Positions 17,269 through 25,026 of a DNA stretch of 64,000 bases are shown here, piece after piece. Within the stretch, counting starts at the first letter, position 1; every line of letters begins with the position of its first letter. The notes beneath the pieces were generated by a model. That model was given only the letters and a program-made list of their open reading frames with translations. It was not told the origin of the DNA and ran no database searches. Where the stretch lies: positions 4,304,304-4,368,303 of the forward strand of contig NZ_KB890024.1 in assembly GCF_000372965.1 (NCBI RefSeq), given 5' to 3'. The translations under genes were made by a program, and so were the position numbers. The DNA comes from Hoeflea sp. 108 (GTDB taxonomy: Bacteria > Pseudomonadota > Alphaproteobacteria > Rhizobiales > Rhizobiaceae).

Positions 17269-17488
17269 TAGTTACCCCCTCCAGGGAGACAAAAATCTAG
17301 ATGAGTTAAAACCGTCGTCTGCAGTTCAGGTGGCAATATGCGTCCGATGAAAATACTCGCCAGGCGCCACCGGCAATAACCCGCCCTCGGGCTTGCGCCC
17401 CTGGGCAAGGTCAGGATGTGTGGCTGGACCCCGACGACAGACGACACTTCGTAGTGAAACGCAGCGTCGTCCATACGGACTATTAGCA
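17230..17488 (-). ncRNA. Candidate structured RNA with own promoter and terminator (unassigned)
   Basis: A minus-strand unit in a 369-bp gap. TATGAT (17500-17495) gives a -10 box with a start near 17488, and a hairpin plus T5 at 17268-17230 gives the end. In between, long-range pairing GUCGUCUG with CAGACGAC closes a domain that holds GGGC-GCAA-GCCC (a GNRA-capped stem) and GGUGGC/GCCACC. A 68-codon frame (17474-17268) exists, but it has no ribosome binding site, poor third-position GC and a stop inside the terminator stem. I could not match it to 6S, tmRNA, RNase P or SRP RNA from memory. Confidence 0.45.
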
Positions 17489-17510
17489 CCCCTAATCATA
17501 AGCATCGCTT

Positions 17511-17550
17511 AAAAAACACCCCGATCCACAAGAGATGGCCGGGGTGTTTT
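17511..17550 (-). terminator. Bidirectional terminator after cytochrome c gene
   Basis: AAAACACCCCG (17513-17523) and CGGGGTGTTTT (17540-17550) form an 11-bp stem with A/T tracts on both sides. It ends the minus-strand cytochrome c transcript and could also stop plus-strand readthrough. Confidence 0.85.
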
Positions 17551-17574
17551 CAACTCTGCCCTGGAGGATCGCGC

Positions 17575-17973
17575 CTATTGCTTGGCCGCGGCTTCCAGAT
17601 AGGCGATCACGTTGGCGATGTCGGTGTCGTCCTTAAGACCGGCAAAGGCCATCTTGTTGCCAGGCACCTTTTCCTTCGGCGCCTTGAGGTAAGCGGCAAT
17701 ATTGGCCTCGTCCCAGACGAGGCCAGCGGCACCGGCTTTCTTCATCGCGTCGGAATATTTGGCTTCGAAGCTGGGCAGCGTGCCTGCGGTGCGCCCAATC
17801 ACGCCGTGCAGCGAGGGACCGACCTTGTCCTTGTCGGTCGCGGCCTCGTGGCAGGCCATACATTTGGTGAAGACCTTCTTGCCCGCATCAGCGTCACCGG
17901 CTGCGTGGGTCGAGGTGGCTGTGAAAAAAGAAACTGCAACGAGAGCCGGTAAGGCTAGCGCCGTCCTTTTCAT
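17575..17973 (-). CDS. Class I c-type cytochrome
   Basis: A 132-aa periplasmic cytochrome c. The signal peptide (MKRTALALPALVAVSFF) is cleaved near THA-A. Heme attaches through C38-M-A-C41-H42, and the distal Met ligand lies in PGNKMAFAG, the pattern of soluble cytochrome c/c2. ATG 17973 has GGGAG ahead. It lies divergent from a DUF2189 gene and near an aa3-type oxidase operon, so it may donate electrons to the CuA subunit encoded at 23472. Confidence 0.92.
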   Translation of the reverse strand: MKRTALALPALVAVSFFTATSTHAAGDADAGKKVFTKCMACHEAATDKDKVGPSLHGVIGRTAGTLPSFEAKYSDAMKKAGAAGLVWDEANIAAYLKAPKEKVPGNKMAFAGLKDDTDIANVIAYLEAAAKQ

Positions 17974-18216
17974 GGCTTTCTCCCTGATCGGTCGGCGCAC
18001 GGCGTCGACACACGCGATACTAGAACCGTTCGCGTCGCCGCACCATGGGCCATTCTGCTGCCGGTTTTGGGGCCATCCCCGGCAGGGGCGACAAATCGTC
18101 TCAGGCAGGTTATGGTGCTGACGGTGCAGGTCGCGGTTTGGCGTGACCAGTCATGCTGGACGGCAGCACCACCACAAGCCGCGACCGATACCGGACCCGT
18201 TCTCGGAGGAATGTTC

Positions 18217-19065
18217 ATGGCAAATTTCCATGTCTATGCAGCAGGCACCGGCAGTGACGTCCAACACCCGACCATACGCCGCATCGGCGTGTCCGACGTG
18301 CTCGACGCACTCCGGCTCGGATTTGAAGACTTTTGGGACAAACCCTCGCATTACGTGTTTTTGGGTCTGATTTACCCGATCGTCGGGGTCGTCCTGATCA
18401 CCTGGACCTCCGGCGGCAACGCATTGCAGTTGATTTACCCTCTGATGACCGGCTTCGCCTTGCTGGGCCCCATCGCAGCCATTGGCCTCTACGAGATCAG
18501 CCGAAGACGCGAACTCAATCTCGACACCTCCTGGTGGCATGCCCTCGAGGTCAGGAATTCGCCCGCTATGCCGGCAATCGTGGTGGTCGGCATCATGCTG
18601 ATGGCGCTCTTCGTCGTCTGGATCGTGACCGCCCATACGCTCTACGCCCGCGTCTACGATGACGCCGTCCCGCTGTCGATCGGCGCCTTCGTCAGCGACG
18701 TGCTGACCACCCAGCGTGGCTGGACGCTGATCATCCTCGGCAATCTGATCGGGCTGCTTTTTGCACTCATCGCCCTCAGCACGACAGTGGTCGCCTTCCC
18801 GCTGCTGCTCGACCGTGACATCGGCGCCTATGCGGCCATCGAGACGTCGGCGCGCGCGATCATGGCAAACCCGGTGCCGATGCTGTTCTGGGGCCTGATC
18901 GTGGCGGTGGCACTTCTCATCGGCTCGTTGCCGCTGCTGGTCGGCCTGGCCATCGTGCTGCCGGTGCTCGGCCACGCGACCTGGCACCTCTATCGCAAGG
19001 TCATCGAACCGGCTCCGGCACCCGTGCCCGTCAAGGCCGCAAGGTCGCGCAAGCGCAGCAACTGA
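18217..19065 (+). CDS. DUF2189 family integral membrane protein
   Basis: A 282-aa inner-membrane protein with about six helices after a 50-residue soluble N-terminus; it ends in an Ala-Pro-Val linker and a basic tail (ARSRKRSN). The pattern around VLDALRLGFEDFWDKPSHY and the early FLGLIYPIVGVVLI helix fits DUF2189. Of two in-frame ATGs, 18217 is chosen because GGAGGA lies at proper spacing; 18211 would be too close. Function is unknown; genes of this family often sit near cytochrome oxidase genes, as here. Confidence 0.82.
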   Translation: MANFHVYAAGTGSDVQHPTIRRIGVSDVLDALRLGFEDFWDKPSHYVFLGLIYPIVGVVLITWTSGGNALQLIYPLMTGFALLGPIAAIGLYEISRRRELNLDTSWWHALEVRNSPAMPAIVVVGIMLMALFVVWIVTAHTLYARVYDDAVPLSIGAFVSDVLTTQRGWTLIILGNLIGLLFALIALSTTVVAFPLLLDRDIGAYAAIETSARAIMANPVPMLFWGLIVAVALLIGSLPLLVGLAIVLPVLGHATWHLYRKVIEPAPAPVPVKAARSRKRSN

Positions 19066-19090
19066 CGTCTGACACTGCCCCTCTGAAATA

Positions 19091-19119
19091 CTGCTGCCGC
19101 CCCGATGGGGCGGCAGCAG
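19091..19119. repeat. Perfect 13-bp inverted repeat with 3-nt loop
   Basis: CTGCTGCCGCCCC (19091-19103) and GGGGCGGCAGCAG (19107-19119) are separated by GAT. It lies between the convergent DUF2189 and YbaK-like genes and may act as a bidirectional transcription barrier, though no T-run follows. The rest of 19066-19226 shows nothing clear. Confidence 0.6.
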
Positions 19120-19226
19120 GTGCCATCAATCCAACCAGAGGGTCTCCGCTTTCCCTCGAAGGCGGAACCGCGTGTTTCTTGAGTTCCGAGCGGGAAAAAA
19201 CGCTGTGCGCTTTTCCCGGAATTGCT

Positions 19227-19697
19227 CTAGGCCGGATGGCTGAACCTTGCGACCCGCGCGCCCTGAAGCAGGTTACGGAAGTCACCGCCGGTGACATGAA
19301 CCAGCGTCCTGTGATCACCGGCCTCGAAATACACGTCGCCTTCCGGGCCGAAGCTTTCGTCGAGGATGACGGGCACGTCATAGGCGGCGCCAACTGGTGG
19401 CACGGCACCAATGTCGCAGTCGTTGAACAGCTGGCCGACCTCGTCTTCCGAAGCAAGGCCGAGCCTCTTGTCGATCACGTCCTGCAACGTGTTCAGCTCG
19501 ACCCTATGGCTGCTCGGCACGACGGCCAGCGCATAACCCATCTCGTGGTGCAGCAGCACCGATTTGGCGAGCCTTCTGCCTGGAATATGCGCCGCCTGCG
19601 CCGACTGGCTGCTGGTCGAGGTGCGATGATGGGCGACGGTATCGTAGTGGATGCCTTTGCCCGCGAGGTAGTCCTGGAGTTTTCGAGCGATCGTCAT
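19227..19697 (-). CDS. YbaK/EbsC-type aminoacyl-tRNA deacylase
   Basis: A 156-aa YbaK/ProRS-associated-domain protein. Family features are HHRTSTSSQSAQAAHIPGRR, the lysine in LAKSVLLHHEMGYALAVVPS, and GAVPPVGAAYDVPVILDES. Such proteins hydrolyse mischarged aminoacyl-tRNA in trans, in the cytoplasm. ATG 19697 with AAAGG ahead is chosen; the longer frame upstream is not supported. It sits between the DUF2189 gene (convergent) and the oxidase operon, with no obvious functional link. Confidence 0.85.
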   Translation of the reverse strand: MTIARKLQDYLAGKGIHYDTVAHHRTSTSSQSAQAAHIPGRRLAKSVLLHHEMGYALAVVPSSHRVELNTLQDVIDKRLGLASEDEVGQLFNDCDIGAVPPVGAAYDVPVILDESFGPEGDVYFEAGDHRTLVHVTGGDFRNLLQGARVARFSHPA

Positions 19698-19800
19698 CGT
19701 TGGCGCCTTTCTGGTTGACGGTGGCGACGCATCGGAGAACGAGACGATCCATTCTCCTCCCATCATTTCGCCTGTCAACGAAGAACGCTGAGCGTCCCGA

Positions 19801-20187
19801 CTACTGGTGCCCCACGCCGAAGGACAGCACCCGGATCAGTTCGGTGTAGCGCGACTCGACCACCATGATCGCGACGAACACCAGGATCGCCAGCGGCGGC
19901 ACAATGATGGCGTAGACCAGCGCCAACCGCTCCCAGGCCATGTGCATGAAGATCGCGACGATCAGGCCGGCCTTGAGCAGCATGAAGGAGATGATCAGGC
20001 CCCAGCGAAGCAGCCCCTGGAGCTGGAAGTAGTCGACCGCATAAGAGCAGGCGCTGAGCACGAAAAGCCAGCCCCAGACGACGAGATAAAGCTTGATCGG
20101 ATGCTGCTGGCCCACTGCATGGCCAGTGACGGGCGCCGCTGCCGCTTCGCCATGCAGCCCATGATCCTGTGCGTCCACCTGTGCCAT
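19801..20187 (-). CDS. Cytochrome c oxidase subunit IV (prokaryotic, COX4_pro type)
   Basis: A 128-aa inner-membrane protein with three helices after a soluble N-terminus (QQHPIKLYLVVWGWLFVLSA, then GLIISFMLLKAGLIVAIFMH, then a PPLAILVFVAIMVVE helix). It belongs to the CyoD/CoxD-like small subunits that stabilise CuB in subunit I. GAGG precedes ATG 20187. It is the last gene of the oxidase operon, 8 bp after a subunit III gene. Confidence 0.88.
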   Translation of the reverse strand: MAQVDAQDHGLHGEAAAAPVTGHAVGQQHPIKLYLVVWGWLFVLSACSYAVDYFQLQGLLRWGLIISFMLLKAGLIVAIFMHMAWERLALVYAIIVPPLAILVFVAIMVVESRYTELIRVLSFGVGHQ

Positions 20188-20195
20188 CGCTCGCC

Positions 20196-20918
20196 TCACC
20201 AGAGATAGAAGAATGCGAAGATGAAGACCCACACCAGGTCGACGAAGTGCCAGTAGAGCCCCATGATCTCGACGCTCTCATACTGGCCCCGCCTGCTGGT
20301 GAAAAAGCCCCGCGCCCCTGTCTCGTAGTCCCCGCGCCATACCTTTCGCGCCGTGATCAGCAAGAAGATCACGCCGATGGTGACATGGGTGCCGTGGAAC
20401 CCGGTGATCATGAAGAAGGACGAGCCGAACTGCGCCGCTCCCCAGGGGTTCTCCCAGGGACGCACGCCCTCAGTGATCAGCTTGGTCCATTCGAACGCCT
20501 GCATGCCGACAAAGGTTGCGCCAAGGGCGGCGGTCAACAACATCAGGATCGCCGTCTTCTTGCGGTCGCGCCGGTAGCCGAAATTAACCGCCATCGCCAT
20601 CGTGCCCGACGACGAGATCAGCACGAAGGTCATGATGGCGATCAAGAGCAGCGGCACGTCGCTGCCGCCTATATGTAGCGAAAACACCTCGGCCGGATTG
20701 GGCCAAGGTATGGTCGTCGACATGCGCGCGGTCATGTAGGCGAGCAGGAAGCAGCCGAAGATGAAGGTGTCGCTGAGCAGGAAGATCCACATCATGGCCT
20801 TCCCCCAGGAGACGTTCTTGAACGCCCTCTGGTCGGACGACCAATCCGCGACGAAGCCCCGCGCGCCGCCCGGCCGCGGCGCGGTGTGGTCGGCGTGTCC
20901 GAGCGTGGTCTCAGTCAT
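20196..20918 (-). CDS. Cytochrome c oxidase subunit III (first paralogue)
   Basis: A 240-aa inner-membrane protein with five or more helices and the subunit III signatures FGSSFFMITGFHGTHVTIGV and GLYWHFVDLVWVFIFAFFYL (His and Glu/Asp of the family). It starts with a soluble leader (TETTLGHADHTAPRPGG). It is followed 8 bp later by subunit IV and preceded by a second subunit III paralogue, the pair matching the coxO/coxP arrangement described for Bradyrhizobium coxMNOP. Confidence 0.9.
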   Translation of the reverse strand: MTETTLGHADHTAPRPGGARGFVADWSSDQRAFKNVSWGKAMMWIFLLSDTFIFGCFLLAYMTARMSTTIPWPNPAEVFSLHIGGSDVPLLLIAIMTFVLISSSGTMAMAVNFGYRRDRKKTAILMLLTAALGATFVGMQAFEWTKLITEGVRPWENPWGAAQFGSSFFMITGFHGTHVTIGVIFLLITARKVWRGDYETGARGFFTSRRGQYESVEIMGLYWHFVDLVWVFIFAFFYLW

Positions 20919-20927
20919 CCTTTCCTC

Positions 20928-21632
20928 CTAGCTCAGCAGCTGCCGGCAGATGTCGATGAAGTCGGCGGCCCAGCCCATAAGCACGGCAAACAGCACCAGC
21001 CAGACGACGAACAGGCCGTGCCAATAAAGCGCGCAGAGCTCGACCGAGAGCGTCAGCCTCCCTGCAGGCACGGACCTCCAGGCCCGGAAGTCTGTGCGCC
21101 CGAGCGCCACGAGCCCGCCCAGAACGTGCAGGCCGTGAAGCGCCGTCATCATGTAGAAGAAGCTGATCGCCGGGTTGTCGATGGCGAAGTAGCCGCCCGC
21201 CGCCAGGTCGCGCCAGGCGATGAGCTGGCCGCCGAGGAACGCCAGCGAAGCCAGCGTGCCAGCGACAAGCGCCAGGCGCAGATTGCTCAGCTGTCCGCCA
21301 TGTGCCGCCGCCACCGCGCATTGCAGCACGATGCTCGCCAAGGCCAGCATTGCCGTGTTGACCCACAGCACATCAGGCATCGGCGGCGCCTGCCAGTCGG
21401 CATAGACCATGCGCATGAAATAGGCGCTGACCAAAAGCATGAACATCGCGCCGATGACCGCCAGCAGCACGCCCACCCCGAGCTTGGCGGGCTCGATCGC
21501 CGGCGCCTCTGTCAGCGGATAGGCATCGGTCGATCCGGATTCCAACCACGGCTTGGCCGTCAGCCGCTGCTGCGTCAGCCACCAGATGGCGACGGCCGCG
21601 AGGCCCGCCATGAAGATCAGGATCGCGCTCAT
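20928..21632 (-). CDS. Cytochrome c oxidase subunit III (second paralogue)
   Basis: A 234-aa inner-membrane protein homologous to subunit III: FFYMMTALHGLHVLGGLVAL and ELCALYWHGLFVVWLVLFAV correspond to the conserved helices. A leading hydrophobic segment (LIFMAGLAAVAIWWL) adds one helix. It overlaps the subunit I stop by 4 bp. Its sequence is well diverged from the neighbouring subunit III, so the two are not a recent duplication. Confidence 0.87.
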   Translation of the reverse strand: MSAILIFMAGLAAVAIWWLTQQRLTAKPWLESGSTDAYPLTEAPAIEPAKLGVGVLLAVIGAMFMLLVSAYFMRMVYADWQAPPMPDVLWVNTAMLALASIVLQCAVAAAHGGQLSNLRLALVAGTLASLAFLGGQLIAWRDLAAGGYFAIDNPAISFFYMMTALHGLHVLGGLVALGRTDFRAWRSVPAGRLTLSVELCALYWHGLFVVWLVLFAVLMGWAADFIDICRQLLS

Positions 21633-23398
21633 TGCCGACCGCCTTCCGGCTGCCAGGGATCGTTCTGAGGAATGAAATCCTCGCGGGCGCCGGGCACGCT
21701 GTAGTCATAGGCCCAGCGATAGACCAGCGGCAGTTGCTTGCCGAAATTGCCATGCGGCGGCGGCGTGCCATCGGTCTGCCATTCCAGCGTGGTCGCCCGC
21801 CACGGATTGCCGCCGGCATCGCGGCCATGACGGATGCTCCACAAAAGGTTGAACAGGAACACAAGTTGGGCAAAGCCGACAACGAGCGCCATGATGGTGA
21901 TGAACTCGTTGAGCGTATGCACCGACGGCGGCACGAACGCCGTTTCGCCGAGCTCCGGATAACGCCGAGGCACGCCCACCAGGCCGATATAGTGCATCGG
22001 GAAGAAGATCAGGTAGGCGCCGAGGAACGTAACCCAGAAGTGGAAGCGTCCGAGCGTCTCGTTCAGCATCCGACCCGAGACCTTGGGATACCAGTGATAG
22101 ATCGCGCCAAAGACAACGAGGATGGGCGCCACGCCCATGACCATGTGGAAATGGGCGACCACGAACATGGTGTCGGACAGCGGCACGTCGACCACGACAT
22201 TGCCTAGGAACAGTCCGGTCAGCCCGCCATTGACGAAGGTGACGATGAAGCCGAGCGCAAACAGCATCGGGATGGTCAGGTGGATATCGCCGCGCCACAG
22301 GGTGAGAATCCAGTTGTAGACCTTGAGCGCCGTCGGCACCGCGATGACCAGCGTCGTGGTGGCGAAGAAGAAGCCGAAATAGGGGTGCATGCCCGAGACA
22401 TACATGTGGTGCGCCCACACCACGAAGCTGAGTGCCCCGATGCCGACAATGGCCCACACCATCATGCGATAGCCGAAGATATTCTTGCGGGCGTGCGTGC
22501 TGATGAGGTCGGAAACGATGCCGAAGGCGGGCAGTGCGACGATGTAGACCTCGGGATGGCCGAAGAACCAGAACAGGTGCTGGAACATGATCGGGCTGCC
22601 GCCATTGTGCGGCAGCTGCTCGCCCATCTCGACGATCGCCGGCATGAAGAAGCTCGAGCCGATGATGCGGTCGAACAACATCATCACGCAGGCGACAAAC
22701 AGTGCCGGGAAGGCGAGCAGCGCCATGACGGTCGCGGTGAAGATGCCCCACACGGTCAACGGCAGGCGCATCAGCGTCATGCCGCGGGTGCGGCCCTGCA
22801 GCACGGTGACCACATAATTGAGGCCGCCCATGGTGAAGCCGATGATGAATATGATCAGCGACACCAGCATCAGTATGATGCCCCAGTCCTGCCCGCCTGG
22901 CGTGCCTGAGGTTATCGACTGCGGCGGATAGAGCGTCCAGCCTGCCCCCGTCGGCCCGCCCGGCGCAAAGAAGCTCGCCACCAGCACGAGCACGGCCGCC
23001 AGATAAATCCAGTAGCTCAGCATATTGACATAGGGGAACACCATGTCGCGGGCGCCGACCATCAGCGGGATCAGGTAATTGCCGAAACCGCCGAGGAACA
23101 GCGCCGTAAGCAGGTAGATGACCATGATCATGCCGTGCATGGTCATGAACTGATAATAGGCCTCCGGCGAGATGAACGAGAAGGTGTCGGGGAAGCCGAG
23201 CTTGAGGCGCATCAGCCAGGACAGCACCAGCGCCACCAGCCCGATGGCCATGGCAGTGCCGGCATATTGGATCGCGATTACCTTGGCGTCCTGCGAGAAG
23301 ACGTATTTCGTCCACCAGCTGTGCGGATGGTAAAGCTCCATCTCACCCACTTCGGCCGGCGGGATCAGGTCTGCTCCGTGAGGCGTGACATCGACCAT
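21629..23398 (-). CDS. ctaD: Cytochrome c oxidase subunit I
   Basis: The 589-aa catalytic subunit of an aa3-type heme-copper oxidase with twelve helices. The low-spin heme His lies in TMHGMIMV; the CuB site includes H281-P-E-V-Y285 with its His-Tyr cross-link pair; WAHHMYVSG supplies the other CuB histidines and AHFHMVMG the remaining heme ligands. It reduces O2 to water and pumps protons. The gene lies between the CuA subunit (73 bp upstream) and a subunit III paralogue. The HPEVY motif and separate CuA subunit mark an A-type cytochrome c oxidase rather than a quinol or cbb3 enzyme. Confidence 0.96.
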   Translation of the reverse strand: MVDVTPHGADLIPPAEVGEMELYHPHSWWTKYVFSQDAKVIAIQYAGTAMAIGLVALVLSWLMRLKLGFPDTFSFISPEAYYQFMTMHGMIMVIYLLTALFLGGFGNYLIPLMVGARDMVFPYVNMLSYWIYLAAVLVLVASFFAPGGPTGAGWTLYPPQSITSGTPGGQDWGIILMLVSLIIFIIGFTMGGLNYVVTVLQGRTRGMTLMRLPLTVWGIFTATVMALLAFPALFVACVMMLFDRIIGSSFFMPAIVEMGEQLPHNGGSPIMFQHLFWFFGHPEVYIVALPAFGIVSDLISTHARKNIFGYRMMVWAIVGIGALSFVVWAHHMYVSGMHPYFGFFFATTTLVIAVPTALKVYNWILTLWRGDIHLTIPMLFALGFIVTFVNGGLTGLFLGNVVVDVPLSDTMFVVAHFHMVMGVAPILVVFGAIYHWYPKVSGRMLNETLGRFHFWVTFLGAYLIFFPMHYIGLVGVPRRYPELGETAFVPPSVHTLNEFITIMALVVGFAQLVFLFNLLWSIRHGRDAGGNPWRATTLEWQTDGTPPPHGNFGKQLPLVYRWAYDYSVPGAREDFIPQNDPWQPEGGRQ

Positions 23399-23471
23399 GC
23401 GTGCACCTGTTGCTCCATGCCTCTGCTTTCGCGGTGAGGCCGCTTGCGAGCGGTCGCGCCGTATCCGTCTG

Positions 23472-24317
23472 CTATTCCACCTTCACCACATCCTTTGCAG
23501 GAGTAGCCAGCGCGCCCACCTTCGCAGGAGTGCTCAGCTGGGCGAAGGTCGCCTGCTTCTCCAGCCACGTCGCATAGTCCTGCTCCGTGTCGACCAGCAC
23601 CGTTCCGCGCATGAAGTTGTGCCCGGTGCCGCAGAGCTCGGCGCACAGCACCTCGAACGTGCCGGTGCGGGTCGGCGTCAGCCAGAAATAGGTCACCATG
23701 CCCGGCACCAGGTCCATCTTGGCGCGGAACTCGGGCACGTAGAAATCATGCAGCACGTCGATCGAGCGCAGCAGCATCTTCACCGGCTTGCCGATCTGCA
23801 GATGCAGGTCGGCAGCCTCGACCACCACGTCGTCCTTGCTGTTGGGATCGTCGGGATTGATGCCGAGCGGATTGTCGGCGCTGACCAGCCGCACATTGGA
23901 TGTGCCGAGCTTGCCGTCCTTGCCTGGCAGGCGGAAGCTCCACTGCCATTGCTGCGCCACGACCTCCACTTCGGTCGCGTCCTTGGGCACGTTGATGAAC
24001 TGGCTCCATACATAGAGCCCGGGCGCCAGCATCGCCGCCACGCCGATGGCCGTCACCGCCGTCAGCCAGGATTCGAGCTTCCTGCTCTCCGGCTCGTAAT
24101 GCGCGGTCGCCCCCTCCTTGTGGCGGAAGCGGTAGACGCAATAGGCCATGAACAGCACGACGGCGGAGAAAACGAAGCCGGTGATCCAGAACGTGATCAC
24201 AAGGGTGGTGTCGATATAGCTCCAGTTGGAAGCTATCGGCGTCCACCACCAGGGACTCAGCACATGGAACAGCACCGAGCCGACGACAACAAGAACCAGT
24301 ACCAGCGCAATGGCCAT
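23472..24317 (-). CDS. coxB: Cytochrome c oxidase subunit II (CuA)
   Basis: A 281-aa subunit with two membrane helices and a periplasmic cupredoxin domain. The CuA ligands are complete: C225 and C229 in CAELCGTGHNFM with H233 and M236, and an upstream His in VLHDFYVPEF. QQWQWSF is the aromatic patch for electron entry from cytochrome c. ATG 24317 is chosen because GGGAGG lies 7 bp ahead; a start at 24335 would lie upstream of that site. First gene of the oxidase operon. Confidence 0.94.
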   Translation of the reverse strand: MAIALVLVLVVVGSVLFHVLSPWWWTPIASNWSYIDTTLVITFWITGFVFSAVVLFMAYCVYRFRHKEGATAHYEPESRKLESWLTAVTAIGVAAMLAPGLYVWSQFINVPKDATEVEVVAQQWQWSFRLPGKDGKLGTSNVRLVSADNPLGINPDDPNSKDDVVVEAADLHLQIGKPVKMLLRSIDVLHDFYVPEFRAKMDLVPGMVTYFWLTPTRTGTFEVLCAELCGTGHNFMRGTVLVDTEQDYATWLEKQATFAQLSTPAKVGALATPAKDVVKVE

Positions 24318-24370
24318 CCACGGTCCTCCCGGCACCTCCGGGGACTCAGTCCCGCAGGAAGGCCGGCGGC

Positions 24371-24429
24371 ATCATAGCTTGAAAAGTCGACGAAATACTA
24401 GGGGAACCGAAACGGTGACGTTGCGTCAC
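24371..24429 (-). promoter_or_regulatory. Promoter region of the oxidase operon with 15-bp palindrome
   Basis: TATGAT (24376-24371, minus) is a good -10 box about 55 bp ahead of subunit II. Upstream lies GTGACG-TTG-CGTCAC (24415-24429), a perfect palindrome that could bind a CRP/FNR-like or other dimeric activator. No FixK-type TTGAT-N4-ATCAA site is present. No convincing -35 was seen. Confidence 0.4.
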
Positions 24430-24504
24430 TTTAGCGGCCGCCGGCGGCCCGGAAACAACTCTTGCGCTAAGCCCGCGATGTTCTTCGCGCGTGGCCTAAA
24501 AATG

Positions 24505-24542
24505 CAAAGGGCGGCGCACCGCCCCCGGTGCACCGCCCTTTT
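24505..24542 (-). terminator. Terminator after copZ
   Basis: GGGCGGCGCACC (24509-24520) and GGTGCACCGCCC (24527-24538) form a 12-bp stem with one mismatch, flanked by A-rich and T-rich tracts. It ends the minus-strand copper-chaperone transcript and looks bidirectional. Confidence 0.75.
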
Positions 24543-24555
24543 ACGGAGCGCAGGC

Positions 24556-24753
24556 TTAGACTGCCTGGGCCGGATAGCCGGCAGTGTCGAGCGCCTGGGC
24601 AACCTTGGCGGCATCCGCCGAGGTCTCGATCGACACGGTCTGCGACTTCAGGTCGATGTCGATGCGCGCGGCCGAGTCGACGCTCTGGACCGCCTTGGTG
24701 ACCATGCCCGCGCAATGGCCGCAGGTCATGTCGGGAACATTCATCTTCAGCAT
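24556..24753 (-). CDS. copZ: Heavy-metal-associated domain copper chaperone
   Basis: A 65-aa single HMA domain (CopZ/Atx1 type). The Cu(I) site is MTCGHCAGMV (CxxC), followed by the beta-alpha-beta-beta-alpha-beta pattern. The Ala-Gly-Tyr-Pro loop near the end is typical. AAGGA precedes ATG 24753. It is divergent from the copA ATPase gene and has its own CueR-type promoter, so it probably shuttles Cu(I) to CopA. Confidence 0.93.
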   Translation of the reverse strand: MLKMNVPDMTCGHCAGMVTKAVQSVDSAARIDIDLKSQTVSIETSADAAKVAQALDTAGYPAQAV

Positions 24754-24795
24754 TTCAGAAATCCTTGTTTCGGTCCGTCCTGGCACCGTCCCTGC

Positions 24796-24826
24796 AATCT
24801 GGCGTTTCCAGCAACTGGAAGGTCAA
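24796..24826 (-). promoter_or_regulatory. CueR-type promoter of copZ
   Basis: On the minus strand: -35 TTGACC (24826-24821), a 19-bp spacer containing the palindrome TTCCAG-TTG-CTGGAA (24820-24806), and -10 CAGATT (24801-24796). An overlong 19-bp spacer with a TTCC-N7-GGAA dyad is the hallmark of MerR/CueR-activated promoters. Confidence 0.85.
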
Positions 24827-24958
24827 ATGGTTTTTCGATCACGGATCCGTTACCGGTGGGAATTCAGGTCCGAAGAATGGAGAACACCCCGCCTCCATCA
24901 TGAAAACGCAGTATTTTCAGATGGTTGACCGAAAAGAGAAAAATCGGCAAAAATCCTG

Positions 24959-24989
24959 TTGACCTTCCCAACGCTGGAACCCTTAGACC
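24959..24989 (+). promoter_or_regulatory. CueR-type promoter of copA
   Basis: -35 TTGACC (24959-24964), a 19-bp spacer with TTCC-CAACGCT-GGAA (24965-24979), and -10 TAGACC (24984-24989), about 37 bp ahead of the copA start. The same layout as the copZ and cueR promoters. Confidence 0.85.
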
Positions 24990-25026
24990 TCAGGGCCGAA
25001 AGTGATGAAATGAAGGTCCAGCACCC

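Noticed and set aside
17268..17474. A 68-codon minus-strand frame within the 17.3 kb gap
   Set aside because: No ribosome binding site, codon choice unlike neighbours, and the stop lies in a terminator stem; a structured RNA explains the region better.
17230..17488. Identification of this RNA as 6S, tmRNA, RNase P or SRP RNA
   Set aside because: None of the signature sequences I know for these RNAs could be found, so the family is left unassigned.
24401..24424. EcfG promoter upstream of the oxidase operon
   Set aside because: GGAAC is followed by CGTT after only 11 bp and in the orientation away from the operon.
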